This document shows positions 1-5,004 of a stretch of 5,198 nt of DNA, in pieces (the first letter of the stretch is position 1; each line of letters begins with the position of its first letter). Under the pieces are notes generated by a model. It was not told the DNA's origin, did no database searches, and worked only from the letters and a program-made list of their open reading frames with translations. The DNA is from Candidatus Nanohalarchaeota archaeon. GTDB lineage: Archaea > EX4484-52 > B79-G9. The stretch lies in contig DAOVYR010000095.1 of NCBI GenBank assembly GCA_030635525.1, forward strand, positions 1 to 5,198, read 5' to 3'. A program made the translations under genes and the position numbers.

Positions 1-178
1 ATATATCTGCATTGATAATCACAAGCTCCATAGAATGATAAACCGCCTTATCTGTAGAAACATTCAAAGAAACCCTACTAACCTTATCCGCCATCACACT
101 CTCATTCTGTTCTGCAACACATCCGCAAACAACCATAACGGCAACCATCCAAAAAATACAAAAAAGAATTTTATTCAT
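1..178 (-). CDS. Secreted lipoprotein, N-terminal part only (runs off left edge)
   Basis: This reading frame starts at ATG 178 on the minus strand and stays open for 59 codons to the window edge, so the C-terminus is missing. Residues 1-20 look like a signal peptide: a short charged start (MNK), a hydrophobic core (ILFCIFWMVAVMVV) and a lipobox-like end V-C-G-C, with Cys20 as the likely lipid-modified residue. After it comes a short polar linker and then VSLNVSTDKAVYHSMELVII, which resembles the first strands of a beta-sandwich (Ig-like or macroglobulin-type) domain. The protein is therefore probably anchored on the outer face of the cytoplasmic membrane. A GGAG lies two bases before the ATG (181-184), which is closer than usual; Met11 and Met15 are other possible starts but would destroy the signal peptide. 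The export call is inferred from the N-terminus; the function is unknown. Confidence 0.6.
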   Translation of the reverse strand, partial: MNKILFCIFWMVAVMVVCGCVAEQNESVMADKVSRVSLNVSTDKAVYHSMELVIINADI

Positions 179-213
179 TTCTCCACACCACTACAAAAAC
201 AGTTACTCAAACT

Positions 214-223
214 TAATATAGTT
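214..223 (-). promoter_or_regulatory. Possible TATA box of the leftward lipoprotein gene
   Basis: On the minus strand this AT-rich stretch reads AACTATATTA. Its centre lies about 40 bases upstream of the lipoprotein ATG at 178. With the usual archaeal distance of about 25 bases, transcription would start near 191-194, giving a short leader that includes the GGAG at 181-184. It is a motif match by eye only. Confidence 0.35.
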
Positions 224-281
224 AAAGTCGTTACTAAATGGACAAATTTAACCAAAAACCAAGAGACGTTAACTATGTGGC

Positions 282-320
282 AAAGACATGTAGTCTAAAA
301 AGTTATGTCTTTGACTACAT
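282..320. repeat. Circularly permuted inverted repeat
   Basis: Segment A, AAAGACAT (282-289), is complementary to ATGTCTTT (305-312). Segment B, ATGTAGTC (288-295), is complementary to GACTACAT (313-320). The order is A, B, A', B', not the A, B, B', A' of a simple hairpin. The two pairings therefore cross: in RNA they would be alternative hairpins or an H-type pseudoknot, and in DNA they could be two interleaved operator half-site pairs. Both matches are exact over eight bases. Confidence 0.6.
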
Positions 321-397
321 ATTTTATGTGCTCAGAAGCAGACAGCAATAGCGCAGCCTGCCCCAAAAAAGATTCTATCGGCAAGGTACACACAACA

Positions 398-417
398 TAT
401 TTAAAAACTGTGAGGAG
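398..417 (+). promoter_or_regulatory. TATA-like element and GGAG motif upstream of rpa
   Basis: TATTTAAAAA (398-407) resembles an archaeal TATA box, and GAGGAG (412-417) resembles a ribosome binding site 11 bases before ATG 429. The two fit poorly together: a TATA box here would place the transcript start near 427-429, making the mRNA nearly leaderless and leaving GGAG out of it. Either the true TATA box is further upstream, for example CATATTTTATG at 318-328, or the GGAG is not used on that transcript. Confidence 0.4.
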
Positions 418-428
418 AACATACTTTT

Positions 429-1469
429 ATGCTCACTGAGGAAGAACTGATAAAAACCATATCAGACAAAACAAAAACCCCTGTAGATGACGTAATCCTA
501 AGAGTCAACGAAAAAGAGATAGAGTTATCCGGTATGGTTTCAAGAATGGGTGCAACCTACGTTGTCGGCAAAGAATTAGGCGTCAACCTCGCAAAACCCG
601 TCAACAAAGACCTGAAGATTAACAGCATAGTCCCCAGTATGCAAAAAGTCAACTTCCTTGGAAAAATAGTAGACATTTCACCAGTCAAAGAGTTTGATAC
701 CTCTGACGGCAAAGGAAAAGTATTGAACATAATACTTGGAGATGAAACAGGAACCATCAGGCTCTCATTATGGAACGAGAAAACAGAAGTATCCGAAAGA
801 ATAAATTCCGGCGACATCCTTGAAGTGATTGGTGGATATACCAAACGCGATTACAGGGGCTCAACAGAAGTCCGCCTAAGCAATTACGGTAACCTGAGAA
901 TCGTAGAAGATGTAGAGATAGAAGTCAAAGAATCGAACATAGAATACAGTAAAAATGGCGGCTACAAAGACATGTTGCTTGATTCCGTCACTGAAGACGA
1001 ATTTGTCCGCCTGAAAGCATACATCGTCCGTATCTTCGAAAGAAAGATGGTCCAAAACATCTGTCCTGTATGCAAATCCCGGCTCACAAATACCACTTGT
1101 GAAAAGCACGGGACAGTGAACCCTGAAAAATTTCTGGTCCTGTCAGGAATAATCGACGACGGATACGGAAACATAAACGCCGTGTTTTTCAGGGACCACG
1201 CAGAATCAGTCCTGAAAATGACTGCAGAACAGGCAGAAAAAGAAATAGAGACCAAAGGCGAAAAACACTTCTTTGATTCTCTTGACATCCTTGGAGACTA
1301 TCTCCGCATCAAAGGCGTAGTCAGGAAGAACAAAGTAACAGACAGTCTTGAACTAATTTGCCACGATGTAAAACCAATCAACACTCTCTCAGAGATAAAC
1401 TCAATATTAAACAAGCTGAAATCAAAGCAGGATATATCAGGGCAATCACGCACTGCAATAAAGGCATAA
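429..1469 (+). CDS. rpa: Replication protein A (single-stranded DNA-binding protein)
   Basis: This 346-residue protein is an archaeal RPA/RPA41-like single-stranded DNA-binding protein, which protects and organises single strands in replication, repair and recombination. Residues 1-60 form a small, probably helical N-terminal domain. An OB fold follows at about 62-160, recognisable by the run from FLGKIVDISPVKEF through GDETGTIRLSLW to GDILEVIGGYTKRDYRG. A second domain at about 190-318 carries a zinc-finger insertion, C212-x2-C215-x8-C224-x2-H227, as in the C-terminal DNA-binding domain of RPA70-type subunits. The tail after 318 is basic and polar. The start at ATG 429 is supported by GAGGAG 11 bases upstream. 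The next gene, radA, begins 40 bases after the stop on the same strand, so the two are very likely co-transcribed; RPA and RadA act on the same DNA intermediate. Family assignment is strong; whether it works alone or with other RPA subunits is not visible. Confidence 0.88.
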   Translation: MLTEEELIKTISDKTKTPVDDVILRVNEKEIELSGMVSRMGATYVVGKELGVNLAKPVNKDLKINSIVPSMQKVNFLGKIVDISPVKEFDTSDGKGKVLNIILGDETGTIRLSLWNEKTEVSERINSGDILEVIGGYTKRDYRGSTEVRLSNYGNLRIVEDVEIEVKESNIEYSKNGGYKDMLLDSVTEDEFVRLKAYIVRIFERKMVQNICPVCKSRLTNTTCEKHGTVNPEKFLVLSGIIDDGYGNINAVFFRDHAESVLKMTAEQAEKEIETKGEKHFFDSLDILGDYLRIKGVVRKNKVTDSLELICHDVKPINTLSEINSILNKLKSKQDISGQSRTAIKA

Positions 1470-1496
1470 CATAAATGATCAAACAATCAAAACACA

Positions 1497-1504
1497 GGAG
1501 ATGA
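1497..1504 (+). promoter_or_regulatory. Ribosome binding site that decides the radA start
   Basis: GGAGATGA matches the archaeal Shine-Dalgarno core GGAGGTGA in seven of eight bases and sits five bases before ATG 1510. The earlier in-frame ATG at 1501 lies inside this motif and has no spacing from GGAG, so it is unlikely to be the main start. Confidence 0.65.
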
Positions 1505-1509
1505 CTGAC

Positions 1510-2565
1510 ATGACAGGGAAAGAAAAAGAGAAGGAAGAAGAAATGACAATTCCACAAATAGAAGAAATAGAAGAGGAGAAAGAGGCAGAAATGGTGGCAG
1601 AACCAGAACCCAATCCCGTAGAAGGGTCAGAACAGGATATTGAAGACCTGCCCGGCATCGGCCCAAAGACCGCAGAAAAGCTAAAAGAAGCAGGCTATGG
1701 TGCCCTTATGAACATAGCAACAGCAAGCGCATCAGAAATCGCCGCAGTCGCAGACGTAGGCGAAGGCACAGCATCAAAAGCAATCATGGCAGCAAGAGGC
1801 GCTCTTCGCATGGGCTACGAGACAGGCCTGCAGGCCCTGGAAAACCGGAAAAAGATCCTGAAATTAACAACCGGCAGCACAGAATTAGACAAACTCCTCG
1901 GCGGCGGCCTTGAGACATGCTCAATAACAGAATGCTACGGCGCATTCGGAAGCGCAAAAACGCAAATAGCACACCAGCTTGCAGTCAACGCACAACTCCC
2001 CATAGATGAAGGCGGCCTGAACGGCGCTGTACTCTACATAGATACAGAGCATACATTCCGCCCCGAAAGAATAATGGAGATGTGCAATGCAAAAGGACTT
2101 GACCATAAAAAAATCCTTGCAAACATACATGTTGGCCGCGCATACAATTCAGACCACCAGATACTCCTTGCAGACAAGGCAAAAGACATAATGAAAGAAA
2201 AAAACATCAAGCTGGTAATAGTAGACTCGCTGATGTCCCACTTTCGCGCAGATTATGTAGGTAGGGGATCACTGGCCGGCCGTCAACAGAAACTGAACCA
2301 GCATCTGCACGTTCTCCAGAAACTCGCAGACACATACAATGCGCTCATATATCTGACAAACCAGGTCATGTCAAAACCCGACATGCTCTTCGGCGACCCC
2401 ACAGCTGCCGTAGGCGGACACGTCCTCCACCATGCAGCCACTTTCAGGATATACCTGAGAAAAAGCAAAGGCGACACACGAATCTGCAAACTCGTAGACT
2501 CCCCCAACCTCCCCGACGGAGAGACAGTAATCCGCATAACCCCCGATGGCGTCATAGACCGGTAA
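1510..2565 (+). CDS. radA: DNA repair and recombination protein RadA
   Basis: This is the archaeal RecA/Rad51 homologue, which forms an ATP-dependent filament on single-stranded DNA and drives homologous pairing. From ATG 1510 it has 351 residues (354 from ATG 1501). Residues 1-45 are a highly charged, Glu-rich extension. Helix-hairpin-helix motifs follow at about 46-98 (DLPGIGPKTAEKL). The polymerisation segment YETG at about 103-106 has Tyr where Phe is usual. The core has a P-loop GAFGSAKT (144-151), the catalytic-Glu segment DTEHTFRPER (178-187), Walker B LVIVDS (235-240), the segment YVGRGSLAGRQQKLNQHLH (249-267), loop L2 around FGDPTAAVGGHVLHH (294-308) and the ATP cap SPNLPDGE (331-338). 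The helix-hairpin-helix part and the length separate it from RadB. The P-loop has Ala149 in place of the near-invariant Gly before Lys150, which is odd; the remaining core is intact, so I expect an active protein. It follows rpa in one transcription unit. Confidence 0.93.
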   Translation: MTGKEKEKEEEMTIPQIEEIEEEKEAEMVAEPEPNPVEGSEQDIEDLPGIGPKTAEKLKEAGYGALMNIATASASEIAAVADVGEGTASKAIMAARGALRMGYETGLQALENRKKILKLTTGSTELDKLLGGGLETCSITECYGAFGSAKTQIAHQLAVNAQLPIDEGGLNGAVLYIDTEHTFRPERIMEMCNAKGLDHKKILANIHVGRAYNSDHQILLADKAKDIMKEKNIKLVIVDSLMSHFRADYVGRGSLAGRQQKLNQHLHVLQKLADTYNALIYLTNQVMSKPDMLFGDPTAAVGGHVLHHAATFRIYLRKSKGDTRICKLVDSPNLPDGETVIRITPDGVIDR

Positions 2566-2574
2566 ACTGCGTGG

Positions 2575-2596
2575 ATGGGGGGGGCGCCCCCCCCAT
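2575..2596. repeat. Perfect G8-CG-C8 palindrome behind radA
   Basis: The 22-base sequence is AT, eight G, CG, eight C, AT, and it equals its own reverse complement. It begins nine bases after the radA stop codon. As RNA it would form a very stable all-GC hairpin, with a few central bases forced open as the loop. It lacks a following T-run on the plus strand (six A follow), so it is not a standard intrinsic terminator, but it could protect the 3' end of the rpa-radA mRNA or stall polymerase. Confidence 0.75.
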
Positions 2597-2671
2597 AAAA
2601 AACACAAAACCTCAACAAAAACCATTTTGCTTGATGTCTCCTTTAGATAGTCCTGAAACATAGAGAAAATC

Positions 2672-2696
2672 AGTTGGTTACAATTTGTAACCAACT
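2672..2696. promoter_or_regulatory. 25-base perfect palindrome, operator-like
   Basis: Two exact 12-base arms, AGTTGGTTACAA and TTGTAACCAACT, flank a single central T. The length, the AT-rich centre and the GGTTAC/GTAACC half-sites are what one expects of a site for a dimeric winged-helix or helix-turn-helix regulator (ArsR, MarR or HxlR type). It can also fold as an RNA hairpin, and on the minus strand it is followed by the mildly T-rich GATTTTCTCT, so a 3'-end or terminator role for the leftward transcript is the main alternative. Confidence 0.55.
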
Positions 2697-2805
2697 CAAA
2701 TTGCCTTCAACAGACACTATACTGGCCGTGATAATCGCAATTTTCGTATAGACTACAAGACAAAAACAAAAATTACAGACAACCGGTCCCAACAGCCGGC
2801 ATCCA

Positions 2806-2824
2806 TAATCAAAAAACCCTAAAA
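2806..2824 (-). terminator. T-rich terminator of the PRC-barrel gene
   Basis: On the minus strand the stop codon region reads TTTTAGGGTTTTTTG, with a run of six T five bases after the end of the PRC-barrel gene. Further T-runs follow at 2772-2762. Archaeal termination commonly uses such T-rich tracts without a hairpin. Confidence 0.45.
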
Positions 2825-3073
2825 TATATCCTTCTCAGAAACAATAATAAAATCCCCGACAGACTTCACCGCAGAAAACGGGATCAATATCCGCCCATTA
2901 TCATCCTGCTGAAGCTGTAGCTCGGAAGTCGCCTTGGTAGGCTCAACCAGTAAAATATTCATAAGCTCGCCGGTATCTGCAATAAAACTAACATCTCCTG
3001 CTTTTCCGAACTTCCTGCCCGTCTCATCACTAACAATGACCTTGCCAATAAACTCTTTTCCTCTGATTTTCAT
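2819..3073 (-). CDS. Small PRC-barrel domain protein
   Basis: From ATG 3073 this is an 84-residue protein that is almost entirely one PRC-barrel, a small beta-barrel found in RNA-processing and photosynthetic proteins and common as stand-alone proteins in archaea. The first half is MKIRGKEFIGKVIVSDETG with GKAGDVSFI and a strand MNILLVEP (38-45). The second half is the typical GRILIPFSAVKSVGDFIIV (60-78). An upstream in-frame ATG at 3100 would give 93 residues. I prefer 3073 because family members usually begin just before the barrel, GTGAT (3085-3081) lies seven bases upstream, and the TATA box at 3134-3127 predicts a transcript start near 3105, leaving a leader of about 30 bases. Stand-alone PRC-barrel proteins CdpB1/CdpB2 act in cell division with SepF in haloarchaea; a similar role here is only a possibility. 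Confidence 0.78.
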   Translation of the reverse strand: MKIRGKEFIGKVIVSDETGRKFGKAGDVSFIADTGELMNILLVEPTKATSELQLQQDDNGRILIPFSAVKSVGDFIIVSEKDIF

Positions 3074-3126
3074 ATCCTGAATCACAATTATCACCTGCAT
3101 AATGCCTAAACAACATTCATCTACTA

Positions 3127-3134
3127 ATTATATA
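3127..3134 (-). promoter_or_regulatory. TATA box of the PRC-barrel gene
   Basis: On the minus strand this reads TATATAAT, a good archaeal TATA element, in the 75 to 102 bases between the DUF92 stop and the PRC-barrel start. It suggests that the PRC-barrel gene is transcribed on its own although it points the same way as the two genes before it. A preceding T-run (3144-3140 on the minus strand) could end the DUF92 transcript at the same place. Confidence 0.5.
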
Positions 3135-3175
3135 CACCCAAAAACTTAATAAACTTATAGTTGCCCACGTAACCC

Positions 3176-3856
3176 TCACAAAAAAAAGACAATCACCGTC
3201 GTAATAATCCCTCCGCACAAAGTCGCGCTAAAATTCACAGACCCGTTCGTCATAACGCCTCTGTTCTCAAACGCCATCCCCAGGACACTATCAACAACAG
3301 ACCCAAACACACCTCCCACGACCACAGCAAAAAACAACACATACGCAGAAACATCGCTCATCGCAAAACTGCTATAAAACACCAAAGAAAGCGAAGCAAT
3401 AATCATGCTCCCGCCAACCGATGCAACCGTACCTAACTTAGTCACGCCCCCGTTCAGTCCCGGCTCAACCTTTTTGCGCGGGTTGACTATCAGCACCGGC
3501 GCCTCCTTCGACAATTTGCCGATCTCTGACGCAAGCGTATCAGAAAGCGCCGCAGAAATGCTTCCAAGATAAAAATAAGGCATTCCCAGAACCGCACTCA
3601 TAAACGGCACAATCCCATTTGACAAGACATTATCCGCACCTCTGTGTTCATGCTTCTTCCCATTCTTCCCGCGCCCGCATCTGGTCGCATACAGTGAAGT
3701 CACAAGAAACGTAAAAAGAACAAGAATCCACTCAACCCCGCAAAGGCGCCATATCACAATCCCGTAGACACAGGAAAGAGCAACCGCCGCAAAATCAAAC
3801 GACTTTGTCCACAAAAGAACAACCGCAAAAAGACCTATAACAAAAAACTCAATCAT
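3176..3856 (-). CDS. DUF92 family integral membrane protein
   Basis: This 226-residue protein has the marks of the DUF92/COG1836 family. Hydrophobic segments lie at about 1-17, 22-38, 41-57, 81-108, 146-164, 170-196 and 211-226, so it is a multi-pass membrane protein. Family motifs are RGADNVLSNGIVPF (72-85), SDTLASEIG (105-113), GLNGGVTKLGT (133-143), GSVVDSVLG (185-193) and TNGSVNFSATLCGG (203-216). The plant member VTE6 is a phytyl-phosphate kinase, so archaeal members may phosphorylate or recycle isoprenoid phosphates for lipid synthesis; that is inference from the family, not shown here. A basic loop at 59-72 (RCGRGKNGKKHEHR) probably faces the cytoplasm. The gene begins nine bases after the stop of the AAA+ ATPase gene, so both share a transcript; the ribosome binding site is weak (GTGG). 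Confidence 0.82.
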   Translation of the reverse strand: MIEFFVIGLFAVVLLWTKSFDFAAVALSCVYGIVIWRLCGVEWILVLFTFLVTSLYATRCGRGKNGKKHEHRGADNVLSNGIVPFMSAVLGMPYFYLGSISAALSDTLASEIGKLSKEAPVLIVNPRKKVEPGLNGGVTKLGTVASVGGSMIIASLSLVFYSSFAMSDVSAYVLFFAVVVGGVFGSVVDSVLGMAFENRGVMTNGSVNFSATLCGGIITTVIVFFL

Positions 3857-3865
3857 ATTACCACA

Positions 3866-4927
3866 TCATGCATCAATCAGCACACTCTTAAGTTTCACAG
3901 AAACATCATATTTATATGAGCGCCCCCGTCTCTGGCGCGAAACAAGATCCGCAGACTCAAGCCTTTTCAGGATATTGTTGACTGCCCGGAGTGCATGGAC
4001 CTTTGACTTGTAATCAGAAATATCCATCCTCTCGACAAGCTCACCCGGGGTCACCCCGTTAGACTTCGAAATTATCTCGACAATCTCTGCCTGTTTATCA
4101 GTAAGCGACGACAATATCTCCTTCGCATCTATAATCGTGTCAATTTCCTCCTTATCCTTAAAATATGACAAATCAATTATCTCTGAATTGCGCTCAATTG
4201 CCTGGTGGACAAGATGATTGCAAAGCTTAATTACCTCTCGTGGAAACCCTCCTGTCCTCTTATATATCTCATTAATAGTATCATACGTAAAAGGATCAAG
4301 ATTATGCCCTCCCGCACTCTCAATCCTCTTTCTTACAAGCTCAATCGTCTCATCCTTGTTCAGTGTCCCAAGTTCAATCTCAAGAGTGATCCTCTGCTTC
4401 AGCGTCTCAAGTTTCGAAAGATGAGTTTCCTTGAAAACAGGAAGTCCTGCAAGCACCAGGGTAGCGCCCGCGATCTGGTCTGTAATAGCCCGCAACCATT
4501 CAAGAACATGGACATCTGTCTCATGCGCCTCATCAACCAGAAACAAAAGCGGCTTCCCCTTATGTTTGCGGTTTATTTCCTCTGCCAGATTATATACTGT
4601 TGTTCTGTCGCGCCTGAAAATGCGCTCAAGCACACCGGGCCTAAGGATGGTCGCCCTGAATATATCCACAAACTCATCCTGTACCCTCGGCGGTTTTGGC
4701 AGGTACAAAGGAGAATACTTATTCGAAAGATATTTCAGCAAAGTAGTCTTCCCTGAGCCCGTAGGTCCTGTAATCAGCACATACTTCTGCGACTCATCAA
4801 TATTTTTTACAAGCCTTCCGACTTCATCTTTATGCCCGACCATCAATCCCGGCCGTATATCCAGAATAAATGGATTCTTGGTCCATCCTATTTTCAAATA
4901 CCAGGGATTAACTTCATGCGCGTTCAT
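3866..4927 (-). CDS. AAA+ ATPase with C-terminal winged helix (Orc/Cdc6-like layout)
   Basis: From ATG 4927 this protein has 353 residues. The N-terminus NPWYLKIGWTKNPFILDIRPG leads into an AAA+ module: Walker A GPTGSGKT (54-61), Walker B LLFLVDEAH (127-135), a sensor-1-like strand ATLVLAGLPVF (155-165), a possible arginine finger in LKQRI (R179) and sensor 2 in GGFPREVIKLC (R230). Residues 272-349 look like a winged helix (SLTDKQAEIVEIISKSNGVTPGELVERM, then NNILKRLESADLVSRQRRGRSYKY). The overall plan is that of Orc1/Cdc6, but the motifs are nearer to the ExeA/TniB-like AAA_22 group, so I would not call it an initiator. A DNA-binding ATPase is the safest reading. The frame is open upstream to 5122, but that part overlaps thpR and the promoter region and does not look like protein; GTGAG three bases before ATG 4927 is a weak binding site. 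DUF92 follows in the same unit. Confidence 0.8.
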   Translation of the reverse strand: MNAHEVNPWYLKIGWTKNPFILDIRPGLMVGHKDEVGRLVKNIDESQKYVLITGPTGSGKTTLLKYLSNKYSPLYLPKPPRVQDEFVDIFRATILRPGVLERIFRRDRTTVYNLAEEINRKHKGKPLLFLVDEAHETDVHVLEWLRAITDQIAGATLVLAGLPVFKETHLSKLETLKQRITLEIELGTLNKDETIELVRKRIESAGGHNLDPFTYDTINEIYKRTGGFPREVIKLCNHLVHQAIERNSEIIDLSYFKDKEEIDTIIDAKEILSSLTDKQAEIVEIISKSNGVTPGELVERMDISDYKSKVHALRAVNNILKRLESADLVSRQRRGRSYKYDVSVKLKSVLIDA

Positions 4928-4945
4928 GAACTCACGTGTAAAAAC

Positions 4946-4953
4946 ATTTAAAC
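4946..4953 (-). promoter_or_regulatory. Second TATA-like element before the ATPase gene
   Basis: On the minus strand this reads GTTTAAAT, with its centre 22-23 bases before ATG 4927. If used, it would give an essentially leaderless ATPase mRNA. The stronger element at 4986-4993 would instead give a leader of about 35 bases. Confidence 0.3.
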
Positions 4954-4985
4954 AACACTGTATCAATATGTACTTCACATGAAAG

Positions 4986-4993
4986 TATAAATA
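4986..4993. promoter_or_regulatory. TATA box shared by divergent thpR and ATPase genes
   Basis: The element reads TATAAATA on the plus strand and TATTTATA on the minus strand, both good archaeal TATA boxes. On both sides a purine-rich BRE-like sequence flanks it: GAAAG (4981-4985) for the rightward direction and AAAGG (4998-4994, minus strand) for the leftward one. It is the best TATA match in the 91-base gap between the two starts. Rightward it predicts a start near 5014, and leftward near 4964. Confidence 0.5.
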
Positions 4994-5004
4994 CCTTTTG
5001 ATTA

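Larger units (their letters stand above)
179..428. other. Divergent intergenic region with dyad repeats
   Basis: This 250-base stretch between the leftward lipoprotein gene and rightward rpa has no convincing gene. A plus-strand frame across 35-298 encodes an unremarkable peptide, overlaps the lipoprotein start and is rejected. What it does hold is a set of repeats: a 12-base inverted pair with one mismatch (218-229 with 265-276), a direct repeat GTTACT (202-207 and 230-235), and a circularly permuted inverted repeat at 282-320. The right part carries the presumed promoter of rpa. I saw no tRNA-like fold and no clear C/D-box pair, though a small RNA cannot be excluded. Confidence 0.6.
2566..2818. 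other. Convergent intergenic region without a gene
   Basis: This 253-base stretch lies between the 3' ends of radA (plus) and the PRC-barrel gene (minus). I see no supported gene. Minus-strand frames that enter it from inside radA are antisense shadows, even though one has a good AAAGGAG in front of an ATG. It contains a G/C palindrome immediately behind radA, a 25-base operator-like palindrome, and T-rich tracts in the leftward direction that probably terminate the PRC-barrel transcript. There is no strong T-run to end the radA transcript. Confidence 0.6.

Noticed and set aside
35..298. Plus-strand open frame of 87 codons at the left end
   Set aside because: It lies opposite the lipoprotein signal peptide, has a composition of AT-rich non-coding DNA (many Asn, Thr, His), and no ribosome binding site.
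282..320. A true H-type RNA pseudoknot at the permuted repeat
   Set aside because: Both connecting loops would be zero bases long if the stems were full length, which is sterically unlikely. Alternative hairpins or DNA dyads fit better, so I report the repeat without asserting the fold.
557..1486. Minus-strand frames within rpa
   Set aside because: They are complements of a well-supported rpa gene, rich in Ser and Phe as expected of antisense translation, with no motif.
1475..1504. Nine-codon ORF (MIKQSKHRR) ending inside the radA ribosome binding site
   Set aside because: It has no ribosome binding site of its own and can easily arise by chance. A role in translational coupling is conceivable but unsupported.
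2283..2694. Minus-strand frames antisense to the end of radA, one with AAAGGAG before an ATG near 2625
   Set aside because: Most of their length is the complement of conserved radA codons and the peptide has no recognisable domain; the part across the G/C palindrome is low complexity.
4205..4982. Plus-strand frames opposite the ATPase gene (183, 68 and 183 codons)
   Set aside because: They are antisense to a gene with clear AAA+ motifs and show no domain features of their own.
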